A DNA stretch of 56,537 bases from Streptomyces sioyaensis (GCF_004122735.1 NZ_SDIF01000039.1:1-56537); one strand, 5' to 3'; shown: positions 47,323 to 56,527, counted from the stretch's first letter. Notes: generated by a model not told the origin, from the sequence alone. Numbers and translations are program-made.

Positions 47323-47364
47323 CCATGTGAACTTTTCAAGGCCCGTCCACCCGCCAAGTATCGC

Positions 47365-48174
47365 TCAGGCGGGGGGCGTTGTGGACCCCTGCTCGCGCAG
47401 CCACTGCGCCACCTCCGCGCGGACCCGGCGGTCCATGGCCATGGAGAGTTCGGCCTCGACCACGCCCTTGGACAGTGGGCGGAGTTTTTCGATGGTTCCG
47501 GCGATGAGATCGACCTCGTCGGGGCACGGGTGCTCGCCCGCGCGGGCCCGTGCCAGGACGTCGGAGAGGACGTGGGTGCGGATGAGGGTGGTGAAGATGT
47601 CGGCGAGGGCGTCGGCGTGTGCCCGCACCTGGCGGCCGGCTTCGAGGACGGCGGCCAGCGGGATGCCCCGGTCGACGAGTTCGGTGGAGGCGTCCAGCAG
47701 GCGGCGGCTGATGTGCACGAACTCGTCGCCGTCGACGGCGAGATAGCCGATGTCCAGGGACGCGCTGAGGTTCTCGGCGGTGATGTCCCCGCTGAAGTGG
47801 TCGGCGAGCTCCGTGGGGGTCAGGCGGACCGGTGTCTCCTCGGACCAGGGCGGCACGAGGGGGTTCTCCAGGCCGAGGAGTTCGCCCACGTCGCGGCCGG
47901 CCTCGAAGGCCGAGAAGAGCTCCGCGATGCCGCCGAGGGTGTGGCCGCGCTCCAGGAGGGCGCCGATGGTGCGCAGCCGGGCGAGATGGTGCTCGTTGTA
48001 CCAGGCGATCCGGCCCTCGCGGCGGGGCGCCGGCAGCAGCTTGCGCTCGCGGTAGAAGCGCAGCGTACGGACCGTGATGCCGGCCTCCCTGGCCAGGTCG
48101 GCCATGCGGAATTCGCGCGCCGGGGGGTCCGCGGGCCCGGAGTGCTCGTCCTGGGTGTGCTCGTTCGCTGCCAC
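47365..48174 (-). CDS. MerR family transcriptional regulator
   Basis: A 269-aa protein with MerR HTH FRMADLAREAGITVRTLRFYRERKLLPAPRREGRIAWYNEHHLARL, then a long helical effector part unlike TipA. Length and C-terminus (DALADIFTTLIRTHVLSDVLARARAGEHPCPDEVDLIAG) fit a group of actinobacterial MerR proteins of unknown ligand. It is divergent from the Baeyer-Villiger monooxygenase operon 224 bp away and may control it. The small membrane protein gene follows downstream. Confidence 0.85.
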   Translation of the reverse strand: MAANEHTQDEHSGPADPPAREFRMADLAREAGITVRTLRFYRERKLLPAPRREGRIAWYNEHHLARLRTIGALLERGHTLGGIAELFSAFEAGRDVGELLGLENPLVPPWSEETPVRLTPTELADHFSGDITAENLSASLDIGYLAVDGDEFVHISRRLLDASTELVDRGIPLAAVLEAGRQVRAHADALADIFTTLIRTHVLSDVLARARAGEHPCPDEVDLIAGTIEKLRPLSKGVVEAELSMAMDRRVRAEVAQWLREQGSTTPPA

Positions 48175-48297
48175 GGGTTCAGCCTATGCCGGGGGGAGGG
48201 CGCCGGGCCGGGGTCCCGGACCGCGGGTGCGGCCGGCGGCAACTTCCTGCCGCCCGACCCCTACCGCTCGGTACGCGGCTGCCTTACGCTCCCATTG

Positions 48298-48315
48298 TGC
48301 CAGTGAATGCTGGCA
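48298..48315. promoter_or_regulatory. Inverted repeat TGCCAG-N6-CTGGCA
   Basis: Perfect 6-bp arms in the gap between the MerR gene and the monooxygenase operon, 83 bp upstream of the monooxygenase ATG. A possible operator. Confidence 0.45.
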
Positions 48316-48397
48316 TGGTTTTCGGGGGTGGCTGTGACGCCGGATGTCACGGCACCGAAGATGGCACGGAAGAACGTCGGACTCGGGAGGCGGCGGG

Positions 48398-49924
48398 ATG
48401 GCCGAGCGCGAGCGCAGGCATGTGCGGGTTGCGGTGATCGGATCGGGCTTCGGTGGTCTGGGGGCGGCCGTCCGGCTGCGGCGCCAGGGCATCACCGACT
48501 TCGTGGTCCTGGAGCGGGCCGGGGCGGTGGGGGGCACCTGGCGGGACAACAGCTATCCGGGGTGTGCGTGCGACGTGCCCTCGCACCTGTACTCGTTCTC
48601 CTTCGCGCCGCACCCCGAGTGGCCGCGGAACTTCTCCGGGCAGCCGCACATCCGCGCGTACCTGGAGCGGGTCACCGACACCTTCGGGCTGCGTCCGCAC
48701 CTCCGGTTCCATTCGGAGGTGCAGAGCCTGCGGTGGGACGGCGCGGAGCTGCACTGGGAGATCGAGACGGCGAGCGGGCCGCTGACCGCGGATGTCGTGG
48801 TGTCGGCGACCGGGCCGCTGTCGGATCCCAAGCTCCCCGGCATCCCGGGACTGGACACCTTCCCCGGCGCGGTCTGGCACTCCGCGCGCTGGGACCACGA
48901 CTACGCGCTGCGCGGCAAGCGTCTCGCGGTGGTCGGCACCGGCGCCTCGGCCATCCAGATCGTGCCGGCCGTCCAGCCGGAGGTGGCGCGCCTGACCCTC
49001 TTCCAGCGCACCCCGCCCTGGGTGCTGCCGCGCGCCGACCGCAAGATCAGCGCGGCCGAGAAATGGCTGCACACCAAGCTCCCGGCGACCCGGGCCGCGC
49101 GCCGCCAACTGCTGTGGAGCATCCGGGAGTTGCAGGTCAGCGCGTTCACCAAGCGCCCCGATGAGCTGGGCCTGCTGGAGTTGCTGGCGCGGAACCACAT
49201 GAAGAAGGCGATCAAGGACCCGGCGCTGCGAGCCGCGCTGACCCCCGACTACCGCATCGGCTGCAAGCGGATCCTGCTCTCCAACACGTACTACCCGGCC
49301 CTGGCGCAGCCGAATGTGGAACTGGTGGCTGCCGGGCTGAAGGAGGTGCGCGGCAGCACCCTCGTGGGGGCCGACGGGAGCGAAACGGAGGCCGATGCGA
49401 TCGTTTTCGGCACCGGGTTCCAGGTGACGGACATGCCGATCGCGCGGCGCGTCACCGGCGCCCACGGCACGACGCTGGCCGAGGAGTGGAAGGACGGCAT
49501 GGAGTCGCTGCGCGGCACCAGCGCGGCCGGCTTCCCCAACTTCCTGACGATCATCGGACCCAACACCGGCCTCGGGAACAGCTCGATGATCCTGATGATC
49601 GAGGCGCAGCTGAACTACCTGGCCGACTACCTGCGCCAACTGGACGTCCTCGGCGGGAAGATCGCGCTGAGCGCCCGGCCGTCCGCCGTACAGGAGTGGA
49701 ACCGTACGATCCAGCGCCGGATGGAGCGCACGGTGTGGAACACCGGCGGCTGCGACAGCTGGTATCTGGACGCGAACGGCCGCAACACCACCGTCTGGCC
49801 GGGAACGACCGGGGAGTTCCGGAAGGCCACCCAGCGGGTCGACCTCGCGGAGTACGAGGTGCTGCGGCCGGCCCGCACCCCCGCGGACCGGACTCCCGGC
49901 ACGGCCGCGGAGGTGGCCGCATGA
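48398..49924 (+). CDS. Flavin-containing Baeyer-Villiger-type monooxygenase
   Basis: A 508-aa FAD/NADPH enzyme. It has the FAD motif VIGSGFGGLGAAVRLRRQG, GGTWRDNSYPGCACDVPSHLYSFSF, the BVMO fingerprint FPGAVWHSARWDHDY (FxGxxxHxxxW) and the NADPH motif VVGTGASAIQIVP. It should insert oxygen next to a ketone or oxidise a heteroatom. ATG 48398 is chosen for GGGAGG 7 bases upstream. It overlaps the hydrolase gene (ATGA). Order monooxygenase-hydrolase-SDR matches the mymA-lipR-sadH part of the mycobacterial mymA operon. Confidence 0.9.
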   Translation: MAERERRHVRVAVIGSGFGGLGAAVRLRRQGITDFVVLERAGAVGGTWRDNSYPGCACDVPSHLYSFSFAPHPEWPRNFSGQPHIRAYLERVTDTFGLRPHLRFHSEVQSLRWDGAELHWEIETASGPLTADVVVSATGPLSDPKLPGIPGLDTFPGAVWHSARWDHDYALRGKRLAVVGTGASAIQIVPAVQPEVARLTLFQRTPPWVLPRADRKISAAEKWLHTKLPATRAARRQLLWSIRELQVSAFTKRPDELGLLELLARNHMKKAIKDPALRAALTPDYRIGCKRILLSNTYYPALAQPNVELVAAGLKEVRGSTLVGADGSETEADAIVFGTGFQVTDMPIARRVTGAHGTTLAEEWKDGMESLRGTSAAGFPNFLTIIGPNTGLGNSSMILMIEAQLNYLADYLRQLDVLGGKIALSARPSAVQEWNRTIQRRMERTVWNTGGCDSWYLDANGRNTTVWPGTTGEFRKATQRVDLAEYEVLRPARTPADRTPGTAAEVAA

Positions 49925-50913
49925 ACCGCCGGCCCGCACACGTCACCAGCGGCCCGTACGCCCCGCCGGTGCCGCGCTCCACGCTGACCGTCACCTCTGC
50001 CGACGGCGCCCGGCTGTACGCCGAGGTCCACGGCCCCCAGGACGCCCCGGCCGTGGTCCTGGCACACGGCTGGACCTGCTCCACCGCCTTCTGGGCCCCG
50101 GTCGTCCGCGAGCTGGCCGCCGACCACCAGGTCGTCGTCTACGACCAGCGTGGCCACGGCCGCAGCCCCGCCGCCCCGCCGGCGGGCCACAGCACCGGCG
50201 CGCTCGCCGACGATCTGGTCGCCGTCCTGGAGGCGGCCCTGCGGCCGGGCGAACGGGCCGTGCTGGGCGGCCACTCCATGGGCGGGATGACGATCATGGC
50301 CGCGGCCGGGCGGCCGCAGCTGCACGAGCGGGCCGCGGCCGCGCTGCTGTGCAGCACCGGCAGCGCCGATCTCGCCGCCGAGGCGCGGGTGTTCGCGCTG
50401 CGCAGCCCGCAGGGACGCCGCCGTGCGCACCGCCTGCTGCTGCGCTCGCGCGCCCCGCTCGGCCCGGTCTCGCCGCTCACCCGGCGCGCCCTGAAGTACG
50501 CCACCATGGGCCCCGGCGCCACCGCCGAGCAGGTGGCGGCCTGCGCGCGCATCGTGCACGGCTGCCCGGCCGGCGTACGGGCCCGGTGGGGCGCGGTGCT
50601 GGCCGGGCTCGAACTCACCGGCGGCGCCGGCCGGCTGGAGCTGCCCACCGAGGTCCTCGCGGGCAGTGCCGACCGGCTCACCCCGCCGGTGCACGCCCGC
50701 CGGCTGGCGTCCGTCCTCCCCGACTTCCGCGGTCTGACCGAACTCCCGGGGCTGGGACACATGACGCCGATCGAGGACCCGGGCGCGGTCGCGGAACGGC
50801 TGCGCGCCCTCGTCCGCGACCATCTGCACCCGACCGGCACCGAGGCCACCGGTGCCGAGGCCACCGACACCGCGCCCGAGGGCGGGCGGCAGACGAAGGA
50901 GAGCACGGCATGA
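49921..50913 (+). CDS. Alpha/beta hydrolase
   Basis: A 330-aa hydrolase: VVLAHGWTCSTAFWAPV (oxyanion), VVYDQRGHGRS, nucleophile in LGGHSMGGMTIMAAAG, acid in LAGSADRLTPP and His in LPGLGHMTPIEDP. It would cleave the ester formed by the upstream Baeyer-Villiger enzyme. Start overlaps the upstream stop; stop overlaps the SDR start. Confidence 0.92.
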   Translation: MNRRPAHVTSGPYAPPVPRSTLTVTSADGARLYAEVHGPQDAPAVVLAHGWTCSTAFWAPVVRELAADHQVVVYDQRGHGRSPAAPPAGHSTGALADDLVAVLEAALRPGERAVLGGHSMGGMTIMAAAGRPQLHERAAAALLCSTGSADLAAEARVFALRSPQGRRRAHRLLLRSRAPLGPVSPLTRRALKYATMGPGATAEQVAACARIVHGCPAGVRARWGAVLAGLELTGGAGRLELPTEVLAGSADRLTPPVHARRLASVLPDFRGLTELPGLGHMTPIEDPGAVAERLRALVRDHLHPTGTEATGAEATDTAPEGGRQTKESTA

Positions 50914-51791
50914 GCGCACGCAGGAGCCTGGCGGGCCAGGTCGTCGTCGTCACGGGTGCGGCACGCGGGGTCGGTGCGCTGCTGGCCCGCAAGCTGTCGG
51001 CGCGCGGTGCGACGCTGGCGCTGGTCGGGCTGGAGCCGGACGAGCTGCGCGGCGTCGCGGCCGCACTCCACGGCCCGGCGCATCACTGGCATGCCGATGT
51101 CACCGACCACGAGGCGATGGACCGGGTGGCGGCCGAGGTCAAGGAGCGCTTCGGGAAGGTCGATGTGGTCGTCGCCAATGCCGGGGTGGCGACCGGCGGC
51201 CCGTTCGCGGACTCCGACCCGGCCGCCTGGAAGCGGGTCATCGAGGTCAACCTCATAGGCGGCGCGGTCACCGGCCGCGCCTTCCTGCCCGTACTCACCG
51301 AGTCCCGCGGCTACTTCCTGCAGATCGCCTCGCTGGCCGCGATCACCCCGGCGCCGATGATGACCGCGTACTGCGCGTCCAAGTCGGGCGTCGAGGCGTT
51401 CGCGCACAGCCTGCGCGCCGAGGTCGGACACCGCGGCGTACGGGTCGGCGTCGGCTATCTGAGCTGGACCGACACCGACATGGTGCGCGGCGCGGACGAG
51501 AACGACGTGATGCGCGAGCTGCGTTCCCGGCTGCCCTGGCCGTCGAACAAGACCTATCCGCTGGGCCCGGCCGTCGACCGGATCGTCGCGGGCATCGAGC
51601 GCCGCTCCGCCCATGTCTACGGGCAGTGGTGGCTGCGCGGGATGCAGTCGGTCCGCGGGTATCTGCCCTCGCTCATCGGGACGGTGGGCGGGCGGGAGGT
51701 GCGGCGGTTCGGCGCGCGGCTGGACGGGATGCGGGTCGGGCTGATGGGCGCCGGCGGGGAGGCGGACGAGAAGGCGCGGGCCGGCCGGTGA
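50910..51791 (+). CDS. Short-chain dehydrogenase/reductase
   Basis: A 293-aa classical SDR. Cofactor motif VVVTGAARGVGALLARKL (TGxxxGxG), VVANAGVATGG (NAG), active-site Ser in FLQIASLAAITP and YCASK (YxxxK). The C-terminus is extended and basic. It would make or reduce the ketone handled by the upstream monooxygenase. Third gene of a tightly overlapped operon; GAAGGAGA precedes ATG 50910. Confidence 0.92.
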   Translation: MSARRSLAGQVVVVTGAARGVGALLARKLSARGATLALVGLEPDELRGVAAALHGPAHHWHADVTDHEAMDRVAAEVKERFGKVDVVVANAGVATGGPFADSDPAAWKRVIEVNLIGGAVTGRAFLPVLTESRGYFLQIASLAAITPAPMMTAYCASKSGVEAFAHSLRAEVGHRGVRVGVGYLSWTDTDMVRGADENDVMRELRSRLPWPSNKTYPLGPAVDRIVAGIERRSAHVYGQWWLRGMQSVRGYLPSLIGTVGGREVRRFGARLDGMRVGLMGAGGEADEKARAGR

Positions 51792-51799
51792 GCGGGCGT

Positions 51800-51826
51800 A
51801 CGCCCGGCCCGTGAGCGGCCGGGCGT
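51800..51826 (+). terminator. Terminator hairpin after the SDR gene
   Basis: ACGCCCGGCC (51800-51809) pairs with GGCCGGGCGT (51817-51826). It lies 8 bases after the SDR stop. No T run. Confidence 0.7.
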
Positions 51827-51837
51827 CACGGAGAGTG

Positions 51838-51853
51838 TTCGATCGTGATCGAA
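51838..51853. promoter_or_regulatory. Palindrome TTCGATCGTGATCGAA
   Basis: Perfect 7-bp arms TTCGATC/GATCGAA around GT, 74 bp upstream of the small hydrophilic protein gene. A possible operator for it. Confidence 0.5.
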
Positions 51854-51927
51854 ATGCGAGCAATGTCCGGGCGTGTCACGCTGAATCGGGGTTATCACCC
51901 CCCTACACCCCACTAGGAGTGAACAGC

Positions 51928-52176
51928 ATGGGCATCAAGGACCAGTTCCAGGACAAGGCCAACGAGCGCAAGGACCAGGCGCGCCACGCCATGGGCGACT
52001 CTCGCGAGCAGGGTCACGAGCGCGGCCAGCGCAAGGACCAGGAGCGCGAGCGCGGCGGTCAGCGTCAGGACCAGGAGCGCGGCCAGCGTCAGGGCCAGCC
52101 GCGGGAGCGCGGCCAGCAGGGCCGTCAGCCCGCCCAGGACTCGATGGACGCGGCCGAGGGCCGCTACCAGAGCTGA
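51928..52176 (+). CDS. Small hydrophilic, glutamine/arginine-rich protein (CsbD-like)
   Basis: An 82-aa protein: MGIKDQFQDKANERKDQARHAMGD, then repeats rich in RGQ, QDQERG and RQG, ending MDAAEGRYQS. It is almost without hydrophobic residues and probably disordered, like stress-induced CsbD or hydrophilin proteins. The repeat unit is roughly (Q/E)-(R)-G-(Q)-(R)-(Q/K)-D-Q-E-R. AGGAGTG precedes ATG 51928. Likely stress-regulated; function unknown. Confidence 0.75.
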   Translation: MGIKDQFQDKANERKDQARHAMGDSREQGHERGQRKDQERERGGQRQDQERGQRQGQPRERGQQGRQPAQDSMDAAEGRYQS

Positions 52177-52275
52177 GTTCGGCACGTCCTGAACACCACG
52201 CGGGGCGACGTACGCGCCATGCGTGAGGGGTGCACCCGGTCGACCGGGTGCGCCCCACCGGTGTGTTGCTCCGGT

Positions 52276-55200
52276 TCAGGCCCCGGCCGCCTCCTCCGCC
52301 TCCGCCTCGTCCGCGCCGCGCGCCGGCAGCGCGGGGCGCCGCAGGTCCGGGACGTCCGACAGGTCAGGAGGCGTCGCCGCCGGGTGCCGCTCCAGCAACT
52401 CCAGTGCGGTGCGCACCGCGACGCCCAGGGTCGGATGCCGGCCCTCGGCCCAGTGCAGCGGTGACCGCAGTGCCTCGATGTCGACCTCGACGCCGTGGTT
52501 CTCCACACCCCAGCCGTAGAGCCGGAACCACGCGGCGTTCATCGGGACGGTGATGGTGGTGCCGTCGCCGAGGAGGTGCCGGCCGGTCATTCCGACCACG
52601 CCGCCCCAGGTGCGCATGCCCACCACCGGGCCGATGCCCTGGAGCTTGAAGGCCGCGGTGATCATGTCGCCGTCGGACGAGGTCATCTCGTCGGCGACCG
52701 CCACGACCGGGCCGCGCGGGGCGTTGCTGGTGTACGAGACGGGCTCGGCGTCGCGGGTCAGGTCCCAGCCCATGATGGTGCGGGTCAGCTTCTCGATGAC
52801 CAGCTCGGAGATGTTGCCGCCCGCGTTGCCCCGGACGTCCACGATCAGTGCGGGCAGCGAGACCTCCTTGCGCAGATCGCGGTTGAACTGCGCCCAGCCG
52901 GAGCCGCCCATGTCGGGGATGTGCAGATAGCCGCACCGCCCGCCGCTCAACTCCCTTACCACCGCCCGGCGTTTGGCCACCCAGTCCTGGTAGCGCAGCG
53001 GCCGTTCGTCGACCAGCGGGACCACCGCGACCCGGCGGGCCGGCCCCTCGCCCTCGGGCGCGGAAAAGGCGAGCTCCACCGTGGTGCCGCCGGCCGCGGC
53101 CAGCAGCGGGGCCGGCCCGGCCACCGGATCCACCCGGCGGCCGTCGACATGGGTCAGCGCCGCGCCCTCGCGGATGCCCGTACCGGCCAGCGGGGAGCGG
53201 GCCTTGGAGTCCGAGGACTCGCCGGGCAGGATCCGCTGCACCACCCAACGGCCGTCCCGGCAGACGAAGTTGGCGCCGAGCAGGCCCATGGCGCGCTGGT
53301 AGTGCGGCGGCCCCTCGTTGCGCCGGGCGCCGGTGACGTACGCATGCGAGGTGCCCAGCTCGCCCAGCACCTCCCGCAGCAGATCGGCGAACTCGTCGGG
53401 GCTGGCGACCCGTTCGAGCAGCGGCCGGTACTGCGCGAGCACCCCGTCCCAGTCGATGCCGCACATCCCCGGGTCCCAGAAGTACGCCCGGACGATCCGG
53501 CCCGCCTCCTCGTAGGCCTGGCGCCACTCGGCCGCCGGATCGACGTCGTGCAGGATGCGCCGCAGGTCCAGAAAGACCGTGGAATCGCTGTCCGGCGGCT
53601 CGGTCGCGGGCACCGCACGCAGCTCGCCCTCGTCGTTGACGACCAGCCGGGAGCCGTCGCCGCTGAGCGCGAACCCGTCCAGGGAGCTGGTGAGTTCGGT
53701 GCGCCGGGCCTTGGTCAGATCGAAGTGTTCGAGGGTGGGCCGGCCCGAGGTGTCGGCGGGGTTGGCGAAGGTCTCGCCCAGCGCGCCGGAGATCGGCCAG
53801 CGCAGCCAGACCAGTCCGCCGCCGCTGACCGGCTCCAGGGAGGAGTACTTGGACGCCGCCACCGGGAACGGGGTGACCCGGTTCTCCAGCCCCTCCACCT
53901 CCACCAGCACGGGCCCCTCACCGGGCGTCGGCGGATTCTCGTCCGGGTCCAGGCCGCCGGCCGCGGGCCGCCCCTCCGGGGACAGCGCGAAGGGGGAGGG
54001 GGTCGCCGAGGAGAGCGGGACGAGATAGGGGCGGCAGCCCAGCGGGAACGAGAGGTCGCCGGTGTGCACGTCATAGACCGGGTCGAAGCCGCGCCAGGAC
54101 AGGAACGCCAGATAGCGGCCGTCGCGGGTGAACACCGGCTGCTCGTCCTCGAAGCGGCCGTTGGTGACGTCCACGATGTGCCCGTCGGACAGCCGGGCCA
54201 TCCGGATCTGCCGCAGCGTACGGCCGATGCCGGGGTGCGACCAGGTCAGCCAGCGCGAGTCGGGGGAGAACGCCAGGTCGCGGACCGGGCCGTTGGCGGA
54301 GCGGACCAGCTCGGTGACCGTGCCGTCGGCGGGCTCCTCGCCGGTGCCGCCCTCCTCCTCCGGGCGGGCCACCTCCACCAGCAGCAGCCGGCCGTCGTTG
54401 GCGGCCACCGCGAGGCGGTCACCGTCGGGCGAGGCGGTCATCTCGTGGACCCGGCCCAGTTCGCCGGCGGCCAGCCGCCGGGGCTCGCCCGGTTCGCTGG
54501 CCCGCGGCAGATCGGTGATCTCGATCGCGTCCGCGCCCTCGGCATCGGTGAGGTAGGCGATCCGGCCGGTGGAGCCCAGCATGGCGGGCAGCCGGACCCG
54601 TACGCCGGGGGTGTCGTGGATGGTCCGGGCCGGGCCGTCGCGGTGGGTGAGCCAGTACAGGCTGCCGCGGATGCCGACCGCGCTGGCCCGCCCGGTGGTG
54701 TCCACCGCGAGCCCGGTCACGTGCGAGGCGGCCGGGACCTGGTACACGCGCCGGCCGGCCCGCGGACCGCCCAGACGCACGGCCAGCTTGCGCGGCACGG
54801 CGTCCGGGCTCAGATCGTCGATCAGCCAGAGGTCGCCGGCGCACTGGTAGACGATGCGCGAGCCGTCGGTCGAGGCGTGCCGGGCGTAGAAGTCGGCGTG
54901 GTCGGTGTGCCGGCGCAGATCGGTGCTGTCGGGCAGGCAGGAGTAGACGTTGGCGATGCCCTCGTGGTCGGAGAGGAACGCGATCCGGCCGCCGACGAAC
55001 ATCACCGAGTCGAGATGCCCGTGCAGATCCGGCATCAGCCGGGTGCCGTGCAGCCACATCCGCCCCGTCGCACCGCCCCGGTAGCGCTTCCAGGAGGCGG
55101 GCTCGTGCGGCGGTTTGCCGGTGAGCAGCAGGGTGCGGCGCTCGCCGTCGACATCGGTGACCGCGATGTCGGAGACCGGCCCCCAGGGCAGCTTGCCGCC

Positions 55201-55701
55201 GGTGCCGCCGTCGGCCGGCAGGCTGTAGGCCCACGAGTAGTACGAGAACGGCTGGCCGTGCGAGGAGACCGCGAGGACATGGGCGTTGCCCTCGTGGTCG
55301 GGCGGTGTCCAGCCGCAGACCCGGGCATCCGTGCTGCCCCAGTACGTCAGCCGGCGGGCCGGGCCGCCCTCGACCGGCGCGAGATGGACCTCCGGGTCGA
55401 GGCTGCGCCAGGACGTGAAGGCGATGTGCTGCCCGTCGGGGGAGAAGCGGGGGTGGCCGACGCGGGTGCGGTCCACGGTCAGCCGCCAGGCGCGGTCGGC
55501 CTCCCGGCCCTCCGGGGCGAGCGGGGCGACCCACAGATCGTCCTCGGCGGCGAAGCAGAGGAGATCGCCGTGCAGATGCGGAAAGCGCAGATACGAGCCG
55601 GCGGGCGGGCCCGGGGTGGCGGGCATGCGGCGCAGCCGTCCGCGAGGCTTGGCGGGGTTCGGCTCCGGGCGCGGCCCGACGGCCTCGGGTGCATCGCTCA
55701 T
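52276..55701 (-). CDS. Tricorn protease (S41 family)
   Basis: A 1141-aa cytosolic protease that processes peptides from the proteasome or other proteases. N-terminal six-bladed and seven-bladed beta-propeller repeats (HPRFSPDGQHIAFTS, VCGWTPP, DRLAVAANDGRLLLVE, LAFSPDSRWLTWSHP) are followed by the helical C1 domain (RQAYEEAGRIVRAYFWDP), a PDZ-like domain and the S41 core with ELGTSHAYV (His) and DEMTSSDGDMITAAF (Ser1008/1009). ATG 55701 is preferred over an inner ATG at 55626. It is divergent from the terminal TetR gene. Confidence 0.92.
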   Translation of the reverse strand: MSDAPEAVGPRPEPNPAKPRGRLRRMPATPGPPAGSYLRFPHLHGDLLCFAAEDDLWVAPLAPEGREADRAWRLTVDRTRVGHPRFSPDGQHIAFTSWRSLDPEVHLAPVEGGPARRLTYWGSTDARVCGWTPPDHEGNAHVLAVSSHGQPFSYYSWAYSLPADGGTGGKLPWGPVSDIAVTDVDGERRTLLLTGKPPHEPASWKRYRGGATGRMWLHGTRLMPDLHGHLDSVMFVGGRIAFLSDHEGIANVYSCLPDSTDLRRHTDHADFYARHASTDGSRIVYQCAGDLWLIDDLSPDAVPRKLAVRLGGPRAGRRVYQVPAASHVTGLAVDTTGRASAVGIRGSLYWLTHRDGPARTIHDTPGVRVRLPAMLGSTGRIAYLTDAEGADAIEITDLPRASEPGEPRRLAAGELGRVHEMTASPDGDRLAVAANDGRLLLVEVARPEEEGGTGEEPADGTVTELVRSANGPVRDLAFSPDSRWLTWSHPGIGRTLRQIRMARLSDGHIVDVTNGRFEDEQPVFTRDGRYLAFLSWRGFDPVYDVHTGDLSFPLGCRPYLVPLSSATPSPFALSPEGRPAAGGLDPDENPPTPGEGPVLVEVEGLENRVTPFPVAASKYSSLEPVSGGGLVWLRWPISGALGETFANPADTSGRPTLEHFDLTKARRTELTSSLDGFALSGDGSRLVVNDEGELRAVPATEPPDSDSTVFLDLRRILHDVDPAAEWRQAYEEAGRIVRAYFWDPGMCGIDWDGVLAQYRPLLERVASPDEFADLLREVLGELGTSHAYVTGARRNEGPPHYQRAMGLLGANFVCRDGRWVVQRILPGESSDSKARSPLAGTGIREGAALTHVDGRRVDPVAGPAPLLAAAGGTTVELAFSAPEGEGPARRVAVVPLVDERPLRYQDWVAKRRAVVRELSGGRCGYLHIPDMGGSGWAQFNRDLRKEVSLPALIVDVRGNAGGNISELVIEKLTRTIMGWDLTRDAEPVSYTSNAPRGPVVAVADEMTSSDGDMITAAFKLQGIGPVVGMRTWGGVVGMTGRHLLGDGTTITVPMNAAWFRLYGWGVENHGVEVDIEALRSPLHWAEGRHPTLGVAVRTALELLERHPAATPPDLSDVPDLRRPALPARGADEAEAEEAAGA

Positions 55702-55839
55702 GCCGAAACCTCGCTTCGCTCGGCCCCGCATTCGCGAGGCGCGCACCTCTTCATGGTTCGCTCGCTGCCCTCGCTCACGCCCCCATCGTTTCGAGACGGG
55801 GGAGCCGCGGCAAGTCGATCGGGTGACGCAGACCACTTT

Positions 55840-55857
55840 CGAAACGGTTCCGTTTCG
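55840..55857. promoter_or_regulatory. Palindrome CGAAACGGTTCCGTTTCG
   Basis: Perfect 8-bp arms around TT in the tricorn/TetR divergent region, 95 bp from the TetR ATG. A typical TetR operator shape. Confidence 0.65.
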
Positions 55858-55884
55858 CTGAACCTGTGGCTACAGTCGAAGTGT

Positions 55885-55899
55885 ACGAAACAGTTTCGT
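55885..55899. promoter_or_regulatory. Palindrome ACGAAACAGTTTCGT
   Basis: Six-base arms ACGAAA/TTTCGT, sharing GAAAC/GTTTC with the site 45 bp to the left. The pair suggests two TetR-dimer sites. Confidence 0.65.
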
Positions 55900-55951
55900 T
55901 CGTCATCGACGGGGCGACGGCGCTGATACGGTCCGGACGGAGGTGTGTGCC

Positions 55952-56527
55952 ATGGGACGCAGCCGGCTGACTCCCGAGCGGGAGGCCGAGCTCTACGACG
56001 CCGTACTCGACCTGCTGCGCGAGGTCGGTTACGACGCCCTGACCATGGACGCCGTCGCCGCCCGTACCCGCTCCAGCAAGGCCACCCTCTACCGCCAGTG
56101 GCAGGGCAAGCCGGAGCTGGTGGCCAGGGCGCTGCGGCACTGCAAACCGGTCAGCACCGGCGATGTCGACACCGGCACGCTGCGCGGCGACTTCGCCGAA
56201 CTGGTGCGCCGCGCCGATGAACACGGACAGGTCGAGAAGGACGCCGCGCTGATGCGCGGTCTGGGGATGGCCATCCACGGCAACCCCGATCTCCATCAGG
56301 CCCTGCGTGACGTGCTCCTCGACCCTGAGGTGACCGGACTGACGGCGATGCTGCAACGCGCCATCGACCGTGGCGAGATCGCGGCCGACTGCCCCGCGCT
56401 GCCGTTCGCCCCGCACATGATCGTCGGTGCGCTCATCGCCTGTCAGCTCATGGAGGGCCGCCCCGCCGACGGCGCGTTCCTGTCCGCCTATCTCGACGCC
56501 GTGGTCTTCCCCGCCCTCGGCGTCTGA
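55952..56527 (+). CDS. TetR/AcrR family regulator
   Basis: A 191-aa TetR protein. HTH: REAELYDAVLDLLREVGYDALTMDAVAARTRSSKATLYRQWQGKPELVARAL. The C-terminal domain fits the TetR_C_11-type (HGNPDLHQALRDVLLDPEVTGLTAMLQRAIDRGEI). ATG 55952 follows GGAGG. Two related palindromes lie upstream, so autoregulation is likely; it may also affect the divergent tricorn gene. TetR proteins of this subgroup often control efflux genes, which could lie past the window end. Confidence 0.9.
   Translation: MGRSRLTPEREAELYDAVLDLLREVGYDALTMDAVAARTRSSKATLYRQWQGKPELVARALRHCKPVSTGDVDTGTLRGDFAELVRRADEHGQVEKDAALMRGLGMAIHGNPDLHQALRDVLLDPEVTGLTAMLQRAIDRGEIAADCPALPFAPHMIVGALIACQLMEGRPADGAFLSAYLDAVVFPALGV

Noticed and set aside
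51860..51927. Sigma-B type promoter (GNNTN14-16GGGTAY) before the small hydrophilic protein gene
   Set aside because: The nearest match reads GGGGTTAT, which lacks the required GGGTAY core.
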